Of a stretch of DNA of 64,000 nt, positions 57,979 to 64,000 are shown piece after piece. Position numbers and translations under genes: made by a program. The stretch covers positions 1 through 64,000 of the forward strand of contig WPIO01000001.1 in NCBI GenBank assembly GCA_009760855.2. Direction: 5' to 3'. This DNA comes from Cristatella mucedo. Lineage: Eukaryota; Bryozoa; Phylactolaemata; Cristatellidae. The notes beneath the pieces were generated by a model. The model had not been told where the DNA came from and ran no database searches. It saw only the letters and a list, made by a program, of their open reading frames with translations. Each line of letters opens with the position of its first letter. The first letter of the stretch is position 1.

Positions 57979-59669
57979 CTCTTTCTGTCTCTCTGTCTGT
58001 CTCTGCTTACATCTGTCCCGGTCACGTGTTTAGATGATAAGGGGGCTGTAGGTGACAGTGTGGCCGTGCACTCAGCAAGGCCGTGCTCCATTCAGTCGAG
58101 CAAACTTCTCCTCGACATATTAATGTGGCAAATTCAACGTATCAGATGCGGACCTGATGCATACACTCATGCCACGAATCGGCATTAACGAAAGCAAATG
58201 CATGCGCGACTACTCTACAGCTCAGGCACTGATTTGGGTATTCGTGCAAGTGGAGAGCAAGCACTGGCACACAGCCCAAGCACCGACAGCCTTTTAGGTC
58301 AGTCAGAGCCTTTAAGGCTTTCAAGCAAGGCCAATAATACAATATACAGAGCCCGATGACCTATATGGATGCGCTAAGAGAGGACGATATCAGCCGTGCC
58401 ACCATGTAGCATGAACCAATGGTTACCTGATCTCTGTTCTATTCATCGGTGCATAACTCTGCAGCTAGGCTTGTCTGTCGTAAGCATCACAGTTGCTACT
58501 TCACATCACTTCTTGCCGACCTGCATTGGCTCCCTATCAAGCAGAGCATCGAATTCAAGGTTCTGTCCCTTACTTTTAGCTCTCTTCAATCACTAGCTCC
58601 AACTTACCTATCAGAACTACTCCCACCAGGCTAAATAGCACCTACTGCTTTTCTGACTCAAGTCATTTAGCTATAACTCGAACCAATCTCAAATCCCTTG
58701 AAGACCGTGCCTTTAGCTCGCCTGCTCCCAAAGCCTGGAACTCACTCCTGACTGACGTCGGGACATCCCCCAACTTGACATTTTAAAAGAAGCTAAAACA
58801 TGCCTTTTTCTCACAACATTTGCTGGGTCTTTGCGGTGTTCAGCAGCATAATCCACAAGTCACGTTAATTGTAATGGAGTGGCCATTATCCATTTAATAT
58901 ATGTGTGAGCGCGAATGTGTGTGCGTGCAAATACGGGCAAGCATGAGAGCGTGTGCATAGGCACAGAAAGTATATAAGAGCATCTGCTGCCCTGGTTTGG
59001 TGGGGGGTCAAGGTGAATGCATTTAATGACCAGGGTCGTGAGCGAGAGCCCTACGGCATAGGTGAATCACCTGGACAGAGATTAATTTATCTTGGGGTGC
59101 TATACAAATGAATTATTTCATTTTTATGCTTGTGAGCACCACGAGTAGACTGCAAATCAGTAGGGGGCTGTGCAGGTTTTGGGGTTATCCCCCAAAAATC
59201 AGGTATTAATCCTCACAGCAATTTAATCTTGTACACTCGGAGTGCAATAGTGAGCAAAGCTTAGGATTTGTGCTACTTAGTTTCTGAGGGAGAGCTAAAC
59301 TCAAGGAGCGCTTTGCTTATTTCAGTTTCAGAGGTCCTTTTTCATCTTCCTCCCATCAGGGCATTGGGTGCACGCGAGAAGCAATGTCTTTGCGCTGCGC
59401 TCACCTGATACAGTTGCAGCTATTCATTTCACTTTCCATTTGCAATTTAAATTAAATTGCAGCAGAGGCATATGAACGAATCAAGGGCACGAACCTGCGG
59501 CACGACAGCCGGATAGTGGCGCCCGCTTGGACCCCATCTGCTGTTTTTGCTACTGTTGCGTTCCAGGAAGCTATCCAGAGCTACCGCTTCCGGCAGCTTG
59601 CTGGAGGCAGCTGGTACTGGACTGGAACCAGAGGCCATTTCTTTCGTGTCCCCGACGCTGCTGACACGT
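40629..59669 (-). CDS. Gene B: divergent tail-anchored Bcl-2-family-like protein, long N-terminal region (5' incomplete)
   Basis: Nine minus-strand exons in order: 59669-59495, 56296-56024, 50392-50300, 49240-49100, 48779-48326, 47619-47569, 42963-42659, 41440-41198, 40775-40629. Every intron is GT-AG and every junction is phase-compatible, giving about 626 residues. The first six exons are Ser/Ala/Lys-rich with no known fold. The last three look like a Bcl-2 core: a BH3-like VAERLAKIADSYV, a BH2-like HWIFYGGGW followed by a phase-0 intron, which is where vertebrate Bcl-2 genes have one, and a C-terminal hydrophobic tail (VRISLVLVGAIFYF). The canonical BH1 NWGR is not seen. If the reading is right, it would act in apoptosis control at mitochondrial or ER membranes. 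Pro- or anti-death role cannot be told. The start codon was not found. Confidence 0.55.
41198..41440 (-). CDS. Gene B exon with BH2-like end
   Basis: Acceptor GCTGTTATCGTTTCTAG, donor GGCTGG|GTAGGC. 81 codons, phase 0 on both sides. It encodes VKLPTNAIQQMVQEVLYSEF, then LALLFRLTEGAVQLAGAGAV (the place where BH1 should be), and ends RYIEDNFAHWIFYGGGW. The exon stops exactly after GGW, as in vertebrate Bcl-2 genes. Confidence 0.7.
42659..42963 (-). CDS. Gene B exon with BH3-like helix
   Basis: Acceptor GTAGTTACTGTAG, donor TCGGAGCAA|GTGAGT. It enters in phase 1 and leaves in phase 0. After a Ser/Thr/Ala start it encodes KEMLYKKVAERLAKIADSYV. The V-x3-L-x3-AD spacing matches BH3 helices, with Ala where Gly is usual. 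A low-complexity Gly/Ala insertion follows, then a helix LEQNLAAALCAKVDKLSEQ that continues into the next exon. Confidence 0.65.
43105..43175 (+). mobile_element. SINE-1/LINE B tail relic
   Basis: AGGTGCCTTGAAAGAGATTT and then AATTCTCCTGCGGTGCAATAC correspond to the shared tail, diverged. Confidence 0.5.
43460..43745 (+). pseudogene. Tc1/mariner transposase C-terminal fragment
   Basis: From 43,500 the frame reads WPNLSPDLNPTERLWSDIDR and RLKQVFGLHQWP. It contains the SPDLNP-x-E-x-LW signature, with the second Asp and the Glu of the catalytic triad, of Tc1-type transposases. The first catalytic Asp region is missing and a stop follows at about 43,605, after which LASVPGQTIEVIKGRDG-like sequence continues in another frame. 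No inverted repeats were located. Confidence 0.85.
44100..44300 (+). mobile_element. LINE B 3' end
   Basis: GCATGCTGCCACTAACTACA, GCATGCTGACCCTGTGCATG, and the tail AATGTAAAGCACCTAGAGAG ... GAGGGCACTTTATCAAGTGC with ATTATTATT. It is 5'-truncated. Confidence 0.88.
44930..45019. repeat. (AT)n microsatellite
   Basis: About 90 bases of alternating TA directly beside the tail end of the SINE-1 copy that follows. Confidence 0.98.
45020..45125 (-). mobile_element. SINE-1 copy, A-box half missing or diverged
   Basis: The minus strand reads GTAGTTCGTGGGCTCGAGCT, CCGTGGCATATGTGAAGCGC and CTGAATAGAGATTAAGTTCT, then AAGAGTGCTATACACATGAA and the TA array. It is one of the least-diverged tails in the window. 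Confidence 0.85.
45671..45732 (-). mobile_element. SINE-2 head fragment
   Basis: The minus strand reads GGTCTTAGCTCAGGAATGAG, GTGCTCACCATTCG, a B box AGGTTCGATACC and TGCGGTGGC. It is closest to the copy at 17,803. Confidence 0.75.
45733..47568. other. Gene B intron, mostly unrecognised
   Basis: 47,321-47,385 (AGCAATGCTTTATTGCCCAT, then CAAGGCTCTTCAGCAGCCA) is a weak SINE-2 tail relic. The rest has no recognised repeat. See the small-exon entry for a possible exon starting at 47,205. Confidence 0.35.
47569..47619 (-). CDS. Gene B small exon
   Basis: Acceptor CTTCTTTTTTTCTAG, donor TCGCAAG|GTAATG. Phase 1 on both sides. It encodes SKSKSEHKKTVASKSQ, a basic linker. A further candidate exon with acceptor CCCTCTGTGCAG starts at 47,205 in compatible phase, but no good donor follows it. 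Confidence 0.55.
48326..48779 (-). CDS. Gene B exon, Ser/His/Ala-rich
   Basis: Acceptor GTTCTTTTGCTTTAG, donor CAGATGA|GTAAGT (near-perfect). It enters in phase 0 and leaves in phase 1. It encodes RAKERLQITLRREAASHDSS, His/Ser-rich linkers, an eight-Ala run after RRTG, and a C-terminal basic part (SIAAAFERLRSSLVRKTSRG). Low-complexity composition suggests a disordered region. It is in a GC-rich patch. Confidence 0.65.
49026..49065. repeat. 40-bp perfect spacer-free palindrome
   Basis: The left arm CCACCTTCCGCTGGCCGCTG (49,026-49,045) is followed immediately by its exact reverse complement to 49,065. It lies in a gene B intron, 35 bases beyond the donor of the 49,100 exon. Confidence 0.98.
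49100..49240 (-). CDS. Gene B exon
   Basis: Acceptor TTGTGGCTGCAG, donor CTGTATCAG|GTGACA. 47 codons, phase 0 on both sides. It encodes KRGQYKFLLVPKPSDKSATL, then SSSSLEGNENNNGPPKPRKK and KSLYQ. Confidence 0.65.
49430..49815 (+). mobile_element. LINE A RT C-terminal fragment
   Basis: It encodes APNLGSVFDSCRNSESFVKR and then TASTASYHVRSLSKMRSCLL, aligning with LINE A at 9720-9860. A frameshift follows. It ends near a TTACATTATT-type end at 49,810. Confidence 0.85.
50300..50392 (-). CDS. Gene B exon
   Basis: Acceptor CACTTGCTACTTGCAG, donor GGCACCAG|GTTAGT. 31 codons, phase 0 on both sides. It encodes SSATGASWVPPRPMSYVEAV and then GEHDIPLPRHQ. Confidence 0.65.
50628..50745. repeat. AT-only low-complexity patch
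   Basis: About 118 bases of A and T in TAATTATAT-type motifs with single interruptions, like 22,791-22,870. Confidence 0.95.
51133..51166. repeat. (AT)n microsatellite
   Basis: 34 bases of alternating TA in a gene B intron. Confidence 0.95.
51293..51372 (+). mobile_element. LINE B tail
   Basis: GAAAATGTAAAGCACCTAGC, ATTGAATTCTTTGAGGGCAC and TTTATCAAGTGTATTATTAT. Only the terminal stem-loop and trinucleotide end remain. Confidence 0.85.
51587..51660 (-). mobile_element. LINE B tail
   Basis: The minus strand reads AATGTAAAGCGCCTAGAAAG, AGATTAAGTTCTCTGAGGGC and GCTTTATCAAGTGCATTATT. This is nearly the family consensus and lies opposite the 51,293 copy. Confidence 0.9.
51661..52984. other. Gene B intron, no feature recognised
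   Basis: Open frames of up to 98 codons on both strands have no splice-site or domain support. A plus-strand frame at 52,427-52,675 could be a decayed upstream part of the R2-like LINE that follows, but shows no RT motif. Confidence 0.3.
52985..54272 (+). mobile_element. R2-like (restriction-type endonuclease) LINE remnant
   Basis: At 53,010-53,175 WQKLATLRTFLLPRLDYLYQ, VRLVPKAALQPAEKALIELR and RFMYGLPHFTSAHFR match the RT thumb region of R2/NeSL-type elements. At about 53,762-53,830 CCLCHMAAETGCHVLSHY has the C-x2-C...H-x3/4-H zinc-knuckle layout that precedes the restriction-like endonuclease. At 53,955-54,060 the frame DNGTEMVIVDVMERTTRC and the later KYAAIAMSFL resemble the nuclease core. 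Stops and shifts occur between the blocks, so it is inactive. Upstream RT palm motifs are absent. Confidence 0.65.
54273..55107. other. Gene B intron, no feature recognised
   Basis: An AT-rich palindromic TTATTTCAATATATATTTATA occurs at 54,277-54,312. Otherwise nothing was seen. Confidence 0.35.
55108..55516 (+). mobile_element. LINE B 3' end, well preserved
   Basis: It starts ACCTCGTACAAACCTTAAAT, runs through CAGCCTGGAACTCCCTCCCG and AACTTAAAAACATACC, and ends in AAATGTAAAGCGCCTAGAAA ... GAGGGCGCTTTATC with an (ATT)n tail. The terminal stem (AAAGCGCC with GGCGCTTT) is perfect in this copy. Confidence 0.92.
55570..55645 (+). mobile_element. LINE B tail relic
   Basis: ATCGAGCTCTCTGACAGCGA and TATATCAAGTGTATTATTAT keep the second half of the tail. 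It lies 55 bases after the (ATT)n of the previous copy. Confidence 0.6.
55646..56023. other. Gene B intron, no feature recognised
   Basis: A short (GATA)n run occurs at 55,996-56,010. No other element was seen. Confidence 0.4.
56024..56296 (-). CDS. Gene B exon
   Basis: Acceptor CCTACTTTGTTTAG, donor CCGGCATCG|GTGAGC. 91 codons, phase 0 on both sides. It encodes TGNRPLVSPVEADVRVAPPN, a helix-like SQVREDVRQVLEAFLSRDNS and an Ala/Glu-rich segment with RIEAAAAEDEQRRSSVTLPR. Confidence 0.7.
56297..57885. other. Gene B intron, no gene seen
   Basis: A (CAGA)n run occurs at 56,331-56,352 and a CA-rich stretch near 57,340-57,365. The frames present are short and of repeat-like composition. Confidence 0.35.
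57886..57969. repeat. (CT)n microsatellite
   Basis: About 84 bases of CT, followed by CTAT and CTGT units to 58,003. Confidence 0.98.
58440..58870 (+). mobile_element. LINE B RT C-terminus and 3' part, uninterrupted
   Basis: It encodes HNSAARLVCRKHHSCYFTSL, LADLHWLPIKQSIEFKVLSL and TFSSLQSLAPTYLSELLPPG. It then continues without a break into AACCAATCTCAAATCCCTTG and the 3' UTR. It serves as the reference for the split copy at 8600/10,545. It lacks the terminal stem-loop. Confidence 0.9.
58995..59125 (+). mobile_element. SINE-1 copy, diverged
   Basis: CCTGGTTTGGTGGGGGGTCA, TGACCAGGGTCGTGAGCGAG and the tail ACAGAGATTAATTTATCTTG, GGTGCTATACAAATGAATT. Confidence 0.75.
59495..59669 (-). CDS. Gene B exon (most 5' recognised)
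   Basis: Acceptor TTTTATTGTTTTAG, donor GTGCCGCAG|GTTCGT. It enters in phase 2 and leaves in phase 0. It encodes RVSSVGDTKEMASGSSPVPA, then KLPEAVALDSFLERNSSK and RWGPSGRHYPAVVPQ. Confidence 0.65.
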
Positions 59670-59864
59670 CTAAAACAATAAAATTCCAGACATGTGCAAC
59701 CGGCAATCGACATAACAGAAAAAAACTGAAGCTTAATAATTATCAAAACTATATCTCTCTTCTTCCATTGCACGACGAAGGCCGAGTTGTATGGGCTAGG
59801 CTATCCGATCGGCAGGTCTATTGCACTTTCACTGCTACTCTTGGACTGAGGGAATTTCCAATAA

Positions 59865-59921
59865 TAGTGTACAGCCCCTTCAGAGAACACGATCTCTTTC
59901 ATGGCACATTACATATGAAGT
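59865..59921 (-). mobile_element. LINE B tail, diverged
   Basis: The minus strand reads ATGTAATGTGCCATGAAAGA, GATCGTGTTCTCTGAAGGGG and CTGTACACTATTATT. It keeps the order and length of the LINE B end with about ten changes. Confidence 0.65.
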
Positions 59922-60989
59922 GGCGATGTTCGGCCAGCGTAAACTGTAGTCGCGCTGCCGAAGCATTTTCATTGGTGAACGACTCGCGTATTTGCTAGAC
60001 TTGATGCGCAAAGGCTACAGCGAAGAAGCCTGGCCACTGCCGTCTCGCACGCATGCCAACATCGGGCTGGCTACATTGAGTGAACCACTTAAATAGGTGG
60101 CACTACAAGAGGCTGATCGCTCTTGCCCTGCTCATGCTGCTTGGTGGTTCCTATTGGAAGAGTCACTCTTTTACCGCCGAGTGATTAAAAAGCAATTAAT
60201 GGTGCACTTAGTACCAGCGCCTGAATACAGCAGTACACCTCCAGAGATTAGCAAGGCATAGCCTCCTTCCTTCCTTCCCTCCTCCTCCTCCTCCATCGTT
60301 CGACCTTGTACTTTGGCAGCTCATTGAGGCCAGATGGCACTTAACCAAAATATACTGTACTTTCAGCAATTCAAGTTAAAATCGCTAATTTTTTTTAATC
60401 AGCTTTTCTCGTTAAGTTCTCTCCAGGCTTTGCAGCTTTGGCCGTTCAAAGTAACGAGTCTGCTCCTACTTGATACTCTGGAGCAGAAACATGAGAGGAG
60501 TTCCGAAAGACTCGGCAGAGCAGATCAGCACATTCTACAGATACTTGTAATAATAATAACATTTGTCCAGCAATCGAAGACGACTAAATTTCCTTTCGGG
60601 TATGTTACATATGTGGAAAGGTAGCACGTGATTGGTTTGAAATAACAGGCACAGCTTCAGCATGCGTAAGCACGCACACATACACGCACGAACGCACACG
60701 CAGGATAACACAAGCTCGCAGACAGAGCAAATGCTCCGAAGTACTGGTGGGCCTTTAGGCTCTTTTTGAATGAGGTCAAGCCAAGGACTGACGTGACGTC
60801 AGTGGGAGTGATTTCTAGGCTTTGTGAGCCTACAAAGGCACGGTCTACAAAGAGTTGCATATGGTTAGTGGCAGAGCTTAACGACTTGAGCGAGCCAGAA
60901 GAGCGATGGCACGATACAAAGCCTGCTTTCTTACTGTCAATAGGTAGGCTGGAGCAAGATACGAGAGGGGCGAGGACCTACGAGTGAGC
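59922..60989. other. No gene seen upstream of gene B
   Basis: The next 5' exon of gene B (which must end in phase 2) was not identified here. A TCC/CTT-rich run lies at 60,265-60,297. Confidence 0.35.
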
Positions 60990-61460
60990 GACAATAATAA
61001 TAATATAATAATAATGCACTTGATAAAGTGCCCTCAGAGAACTTAATCTCTTTCTAGGCGCTTTACATTCGCTGCAAAGTGAAATGCACCTTGAAGTCGA
61101 TGCACTGCTTGATGGGGCAAAAGTGTAGGTTAGTGAGTAAGTGGCGCAATGTGACACTTGCTACGCTCACGAAGGACAAGCATAGCTTCAGACCTTTGCA
61201 CCAACCGCAAGCGCCGATTGTGCAAGCAGGCAGAACTACAAGCAGCGAGTTACAGAAGTCTAGAGATAGGATGTCACAAATGCTTGGACCAGCTTGGCGG
61301 TGGTATCCTTTTCTAAGCAAGCCCACATTTCCACAATGCAGCGGAGCTGAAAGTGAACGAGACGAAAGACTCTACCCACGTGAGCATTCCTGAGAATCCA
61401 TATGCGGCTGCCCAGAATGCACATGTGAATGAACAGTATCGACTGTGTCTGCAGCACTGC
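60990..61460 (-). mobile_element. LINE B copy with internal deletion
   Basis: On the minus strand, RT C-terminal coding (RLVHFQLRCIVEMWACLEKD, TTAKLVQAFVTSYL, LDFCNSLLVVLPACTI, FCPIKQCIDFKVHFTLQ) at 61,457-61,075 jumps directly to the tail GCAGCGAATGTAAAGCGCCT ... GGGCACTTTATC with (TTA)n at 61,065-60,990. The 3' UTR and last RT residues are missing. Confidence 0.9.
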
Positions 61461-61567
61461 AGACAGCCAAACCCAATGTCAGACCATGTCAGCCAACGTC
61501 ACTTGCCGATGCAGTGCCGACCCCAACTCCATTAGTGCGGCACACGAATCAGCTGTCGCGATAGCCG

Positions 61568-61705
61568 GTTTGGCCCGGCGGTTAAGGTGCTCGACCCCGA
61601 CCAAGGTCTGGCCGAGGTCGTGGGCTCGAGCCCCGTGGCACATGTGAAGCGCCTGAATAGAGATTAGGTTCTCTTAGAGCGCTATGCAAATATAATTGAA
61701 TAATA
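61568..61705 (+). mobile_element. SINE-1 copy, best preserved
   Basis: GGTTTGGCCCGGCGGTTAAG (A box), GACCAAGGTCTGGCCGAGGT, CGTGGGCTCGAGCCCCGTGG (B box), GTGAAGCGCCTGAATAGAGA, TTAGGTTCTCTTAGAGCGCT and ATGCAAATATAATT. It was used as the reference for the family. Confidence 0.92.
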
Positions 61706-61713
61706 TATAGCCG

Positions 61714-61744
61714 TAAGCGGCTCTCGCCTCTCGAGAGCCGCTTA
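61714..61744. repeat. 13-bp-arm hairpin next to SINE-1
   Basis: TAAGCGGCTCTCG (61,714-61,726) pairs exactly with 61,732-61,744 around the loop CCTCT, nine bases after the SINE tail. Confidence 0.96.
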
Positions 61745-63296
61745 TCGCCCGCCAGTTGTGGGTCATGAGTGTGGCACTCTTGCAACGTGGGCTTTCCCGC
61801 CGCCGCAGCCAGCGACAGACCAAACGACCGTGCAACAACGCGTCCAGCTCGCGTCTCGCGACAATGCATAACTGCCAAAACCCCGTGACTCTTGGGCGCG
61901 GCAGCGACATTTGGCGGCCAATTAGTGCCTCTTGCACGCTCGAGCCGGTAAACCCTCTCGCGGTTGACGGCGATAAGCAGCCTAAATTTATGCTCGGGTT
62001 GTTCTTAAAAAAGTTTACGAGCAGAAGTTAACTGACCATTGCAATAGGAAGATGCTCGATTGCGTGCGACTGTTGCAGGTTGGAACTGATAACTCAGCAG
62101 AAACTGGTAGCGTGTACCGAAACAAGGTAAATTCTCGGGCTACTACAAGACTGCGCACGCGGATAATCTTCAAAACCGTAGGTCGGCAAAGTTTCAACGT
62201 ATCCATGTGACCAAGACTACGCGCGGACACTGGACAAAAATCAAGCAGAGAGCGACGATTACTATGCGCACGTAAGCAGCTACAGGTAGCGAGCTGGTCG
62301 TGGACGCTGCAGCACACGCACCGAGTAAAAAGCAACTAGTATGCGACCGCAGATGTCCAGTTCCAGGCAGTCACGACTCGCGACGACCTTACCCGTTTTC
62401 CATCCAGCCCAACTCCACAGCGTCGGAGACAAGCAGGCGAGACCAATGTCGACTAGGCCTTATGACCCTCCCTGTCACAGCTGCCCCATTTGCACCAGTT
62501 GGGGGCGCTGCCCACACCTCGGTTGATCTTGCTTAAGTATACAAGCGGTAAGTAATTGCCTATGAATTATTCAAGCTGCAAATTCTCACAGATGAACCTG
62601 CGATATCTCGCCACGCTGGCCTTTGACACATCGCCGCCAAACCATCGGCCCGCAAGAAGATCCTACTGCCGCCCTCTTCTCACCGGGCGGCTTCTCACTA
62701 CGCTCTCTCACTCGTCGAGCTCCTCCAATGTTGTCGTGCTCCGAGATTTCGAAGAAAGCCAGAAACGATGGTGACCCTTGAAGCAGCCACAATTCAATTT
62801 TTAATACCTCATTTTCCTAATCCGGTCCGTCATTTCTCGCCGGCTAGGACTGGAATGACCCCTGACGCTGGCGCGCTGTCGGGTTGCTGGCGATGTGGTT
62901 TTTCTCAATTCTGCATTTCTGCGCCCATCTCCTCGCATTCAGAGACGACGCAGGGTTTGCTTGCTCATATATTGTACCGACTTATTTATAGAAACAGACT
63001 CTTGGGGCGTGGGAAAGCATGCAAGCCAGTATACAACCAGCATTTGAGTCGCACAGCTCAGCAGTCAGTCCTTCGAAATGTGGCTCATTCCGGATTATTC
63101 GTCTGACATTTCTGTGCCGTTCTGAGCCTCTGAATAAATCTAACGCTGTCGTCCGAGTCCTTCTCACGGCTCCCTCAAAAAGCGTTGTAACCAGTTAAAA
63201 CTCGCAGTTCGTCTGTATTTCAATACAGAACGACCGGCTCTCTGCTCCGGTTAGCCTGCCACGAGCTCTAGATCGAGTCTTGAACCGCGGTTTGTG
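61745..63296. other. No gene resolved; GC-moderate
   Basis: A CpG-containing stretch at 61,780-61,960 and plausible donor-like sites on the minus strand near 62,700 could belong to 5' exons of gene B. None has matched start, frame and phase. Confidence 0.3.
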
Positions 63297-63363
63297 CACG
63301 AATCTAGTGTGTGTGTGTGCATGTGTGTGCGTGCATGTGTGTGCTTGTGTGCGTGCGTGTGTG
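63297..63363. repeat. TG/CATG-rich low complexity
   Basis: GTGTGTGTGC and CATGTGTGTG units, interrupted. Confidence 0.85.
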
Positions 63364-63457
63364 GCACATCATTCCCATTCTATCTGCAGGTACAAAAAAC
63401 ATCCGCTGCTGACTAAAATGCAACCGACTTCTCGCACCAATCAGAGCCAACCAGTTC

Positions 63458-63460
<3 letters not shown>

Positions 63461-63537
<77 letters not shown>
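63461..63537. repeat. (AT)n joined to (AG)n
   Basis: A TA array (63,461-63,497) passes directly into an AG array (63,498-63,537). Confidence 0.98.
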
Positions 63538-63539
<2 letters not shown>

Positions 63540-63672
63540 CAGGACAGAGAGACAGAGAAAGGGAGAGAGAGACAGAGAAAGAAGTAAGAAGTACGGCAGT
63601 TGGGACTGCAGCCCGGTGGTGATCGTCCTCTGTGGGTGTTTGCAGTCTTAGCACTAAGCTGATGGCCTCCGG

Positions 63673-64000
63673 CTATGGCTGCTGCGTCTTGGTTGAATTC
63701 GTGGCTCGACCGTGAGCAAGCCCCACGGGCAGCTGGCTCTGATAGGGGCGGGCACCTGATTGGCTAGCACAAAGTGTGCTGGCACCAAACTTCAGCCGTT
63801 CATTGGCTACCATTTTAGACTGCGGAAGCATCGGCAGCCCGTCGATGGCAAGTTGGGCTAAGTTTAGCGCTTTGCTAGACCGATCCTTCAACTTGTTGAA
63901 TGAATAGCTTGGTCCTGCTTGCTCAGTCCGGGTTTGCACGAGATTGCTTATGTTAGTCAATAGTCGTGTAGCATTAAATCGATGTGTGCAATAAAAAAAC
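63673..64000 (-). CDS. Open frame running off the right edge, unidentified
   Basis: On the minus strand an open frame extends from the window edge to TAG at 63,675-63,673, at least 105 codons. It includes NLVQTRTEQAGPSYSFNKLK, SKALNLAQLAIDGLPMLPQS and KMVANERLKFGASTLCASQS. The composition is not repeat-like and it has no stop across this AT-balanced stretch. It could be a terminal exon, an upstream exon of gene B, or part of a retroelement. CTAACATAAG near 63,950 resembles a branch point and acceptor. No known domain was recognised. Confidence 0.3.
   Translation of the reverse strand, partial: FFYCTHRFNATRLLTNISNLVQTRTEQAGPSYSFNKLKDRSSKALNLAQLAIDGLPMLPQSKMVANERLKFGASTLCASQSGARPYQSQLPVGLAHGRATNSTKTQQP

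Noticed and set aside
59516-59998. 160-codon plus-strand frame
   Set aside because: Its first part is antisense to a gene B exon with good splice sites, and its end covers a diverged LINE B tail.

Overview
The window is nuclear DNA from an invertebrate animal. It has spliced genes with GT-AG introns, CpG-rich patches, long dinucleotide arrays, and many decayed LINEs, tRNA-derived SINEs and LTR elements. The XPA protein is very similar to vertebrate XPA, so the lineage is not strongly accelerated. I cannot fix the phylum; a lophotrochozoan-like invertebrate is a guess.

Three spliced genes can be assembled by matching splice sites and intron phase. Gene A (+, about 4.0-18.8 kb, 5' end not found) encodes an unidentified protein that faintly resembles the meiotic recombination factor REDIC1/C12orf40. 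XPA (+, 29,878-36,942) is complete: six exons, 279 residues and a polyadenylation signal. It is the damage-verification and scaffold protein of nucleotide excision repair. Gene B (-, 59,669-40,629, 5' end not found) has nine phase-compatible exons. Its last three carry a BH3-like helix, a BH2-like WI-x3-GGW motif followed by a phase-0 intron, and a hydrophobic C-terminal tail. This points to a divergent, tail-anchored Bcl-2-family protein with a long low-complexity N-terminal region.

Layout: 0.3-2.6 kb decayed Ty3/gypsy pol (-); 4-18.8 kb gene A, with LINE and SINE debris and a 145-bp triplication in its long intron; 19-22.9 kb non-coding, with a CT array; 22.9-25.7 kb a non-coding element with about 380-bp inverted termini around a diverged satellite-like array; 25.7-28.2 kb a gag-like fragment and a CpG-rich patch; 28.2-29.7 kb a mosaic of two LINE families that abuts the XPA start; 29.9-37.2 kb XPA; 37.5-39.7 kb LINE B and a Tigger-like remnant; 40.6-59.7 kb gene B, whose introns hold Tc1, R2-like and LINE B fragments; 60-64 kb LINE B, a SINE, microsatellites and an open frame running off the right edge.

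Two LINE families (A and B, CR1/jockey-like RT) and two SINE families (SINE-1 and SINE-2) dominate the repeats. The SINE-1 tail closely matches the LINE B 3' end and shares its stem-loop, so LINE B probably mobilised it. Three long perfect palindromes (34, 44 and 40 bp) and several shorter hairpins are scattered through the introns.
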